NCBI GenBank assembly: GCA_026398415.1
Contig: JAPLSY010000020.1
Coordinates: forward strand, 62,001-126,000
Reading direction: 5' to 3'
Length of the DNA stretch: 64,000 nt
From: Kiritimatiellota bacterium
GTDB taxonomy: Bacteria > Verrucomicrobiota > Kiritimatiellia > JAAZAB01
The stretch's first letter is position 1; each line of letters starts with the position of its first letter. The notes beneath the pieces are model-generated. The model did not search any database, was not told where the DNA came from, and saw only the letters and a list, made by a program, of their open reading frames with translations. Position numbers and translations under genes: made by a program. This document shows positions 63,601-64,000 of this stretch, piece after piece.

Positions 63601-63906
63601 ATGAATTACCAACAGGCCAAAATAAGGGCGGAAATACTGAAGGCGCTTGCCCATCCGGTGCGCGTCCTGATCGTGGAAACACTCTCAAAAGGTAATCGGT
63701 GCGTCTGCGAATTAAATAAATTGGCCGATATTGACCAATCAAATATTTCCCGCCATCTTGCAGTTCTTAAAAAAGCGGGGATAGTAACCGATTGTCGAGA
63801 CGGCATGAAAGTGTTTTATCATCTGCGGACCCCTTGCATTCTTAATGCCCTGAAATGTGCCGTTGAAGTTATGAAGGTTGAAGATAAAATAAGAAACTAT
63901 TTCTGA
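63601..63906 (+). CDS. ArsR-family metal-responsive repressor
   Basis: 101 residues from the ATG at 63601. The winged-helix core has ILKALAHPVRVLIVETL, the recognition part IDQSNISRHLAVLKKAGIVT and CVCEL at C34/C36, the arsenite-binding pair of ArsR-type sensors. It should repress its own transcription until arsenic(III) or a similar metalloid is bound. A permease gene follows after 13 bp. An earlier in-frame start at 63565 falls in the promoter and is rejected. Confidence 0.9.
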   Translation: MNYQQAKIRAEILKALAHPVRVLIVETLSKGNRCVCELNKLADIDQSNISRHLAVLKKAGIVTDCRDGMKVFYHLRTPCILNALKCAVEVMKVEDKIRNYF

Positions 63907-63919
63907 AAGGAAAAAAGAA

Positions 63920-64000
63920 ATGAAAAAAGAATGGAAAATATTCGGTTGGCTGGCGGGAATATTTCTTGTGGCATATTATTTGCCACTGGGGAATCCCAAG
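63920..64000 (+). CDS. Membrane permease (ArsP/DUF318-like), 5' end only
   Basis: Only 27 codons are in the window: MKKEWKIFGWLAGIFLVAYY then LPLGNPK. A hydrophobic helix after a lysine-rich start followed by LPLGNP resembles the N-terminus of permeases found behind ArsR regulators. AAAGG lies about nine bases upstream. Family assignment from so short a piece is tentative. Confidence 0.55.
   Translation, partial: MKKEWKIFGWLAGIFLVAYYLPLGNPK

Overview
The window looks like chromosomal DNA of a Gram-negative, LPS-making bacterium with a large carbohydrate-degrading repertoire, most likely in the PVC superphylum (Kiritimatiellota, Lentisphaerota or a relative). This rests on lpxK and LPS-core glycosyltransferase genes, a compact UvrC, an alanyl-tRNA synthetase without its C-terminal domain, and a long cluster mixing glycoside hydrolases with several UroD-family proteins. 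The phylum is an inference; there is no 16S gene here.

Left end (1-7183, minus strand): most of a type I-E CRISPR-Cas operon, read from right to left as cas3, cas8e, cas11 (cse2), cas6e, an extra gene, then cas7e running off the left edge. The extra gene (950-1858) encodes a 302-residue protein with HEAT-like repeats, a four-cysteine zinc-ribbon-like segment and a C-terminal PD-(D/E)XK-type nuclease signature. It sits between cas6e and cas7e, where standard I-E operons have no gene. This is the best candidate for an undescribed system in the window. No CRISPR array is visible; cas5, cas1, cas2 and the array may lie beyond the left edge.

7.2-22 kb: housekeeping genes, nearly all on the minus strand: uvrC, murJ, a WaaE-like glycosyltransferase, a heptosyltransferase and lpxK; then recA-alaS and rpsB-tsf-galE. 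Several short inverted-repeat elements lie between these genes.

22-60 kb: a carbohydrate-catabolism region. nagA and a GH116 enzyme are on the plus strand. They converge on a long minus-strand run with a sugar-isomerase-fold protein, beta-propeller glycosidase-like proteins, GH2 and GH42 enzymes, two secreted GHL10-like proteins, a beta-helix protein, an esterase, xylose isomerase, a sialidase-like protein, three UroD-family proteins, a DegT-type aminotransferase and several TIM-barrel or unrecognised proteins. No transporter, SusC/D pair, sulfatase or regulator was seen. Most enzymes lack a signal peptide, so much of the work is probably cytoplasmic on imported oligosaccharides. The region carries scars of rearrangement: a 5' fragment of a 2-hydroxyacid dehydrogenase gene, a 3' fragment of a second xylose isomerase gene, a 186-bp duplicate of a gene start and a scrap of transposase.

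Right end (60.4-64 kb): a lipoprotein-like polysaccharide deacetylase, then two copies of the 3' half of a tRNA-Phe gene enclosing a small GIY-YIG nuclease gene. Beyond them are a tyrosine recombinase, an ArsR regulator with a promoter-embedded palindrome and the start of a membrane permease. This looks like the end of a tRNA-integrated genomic island that continues past the window.
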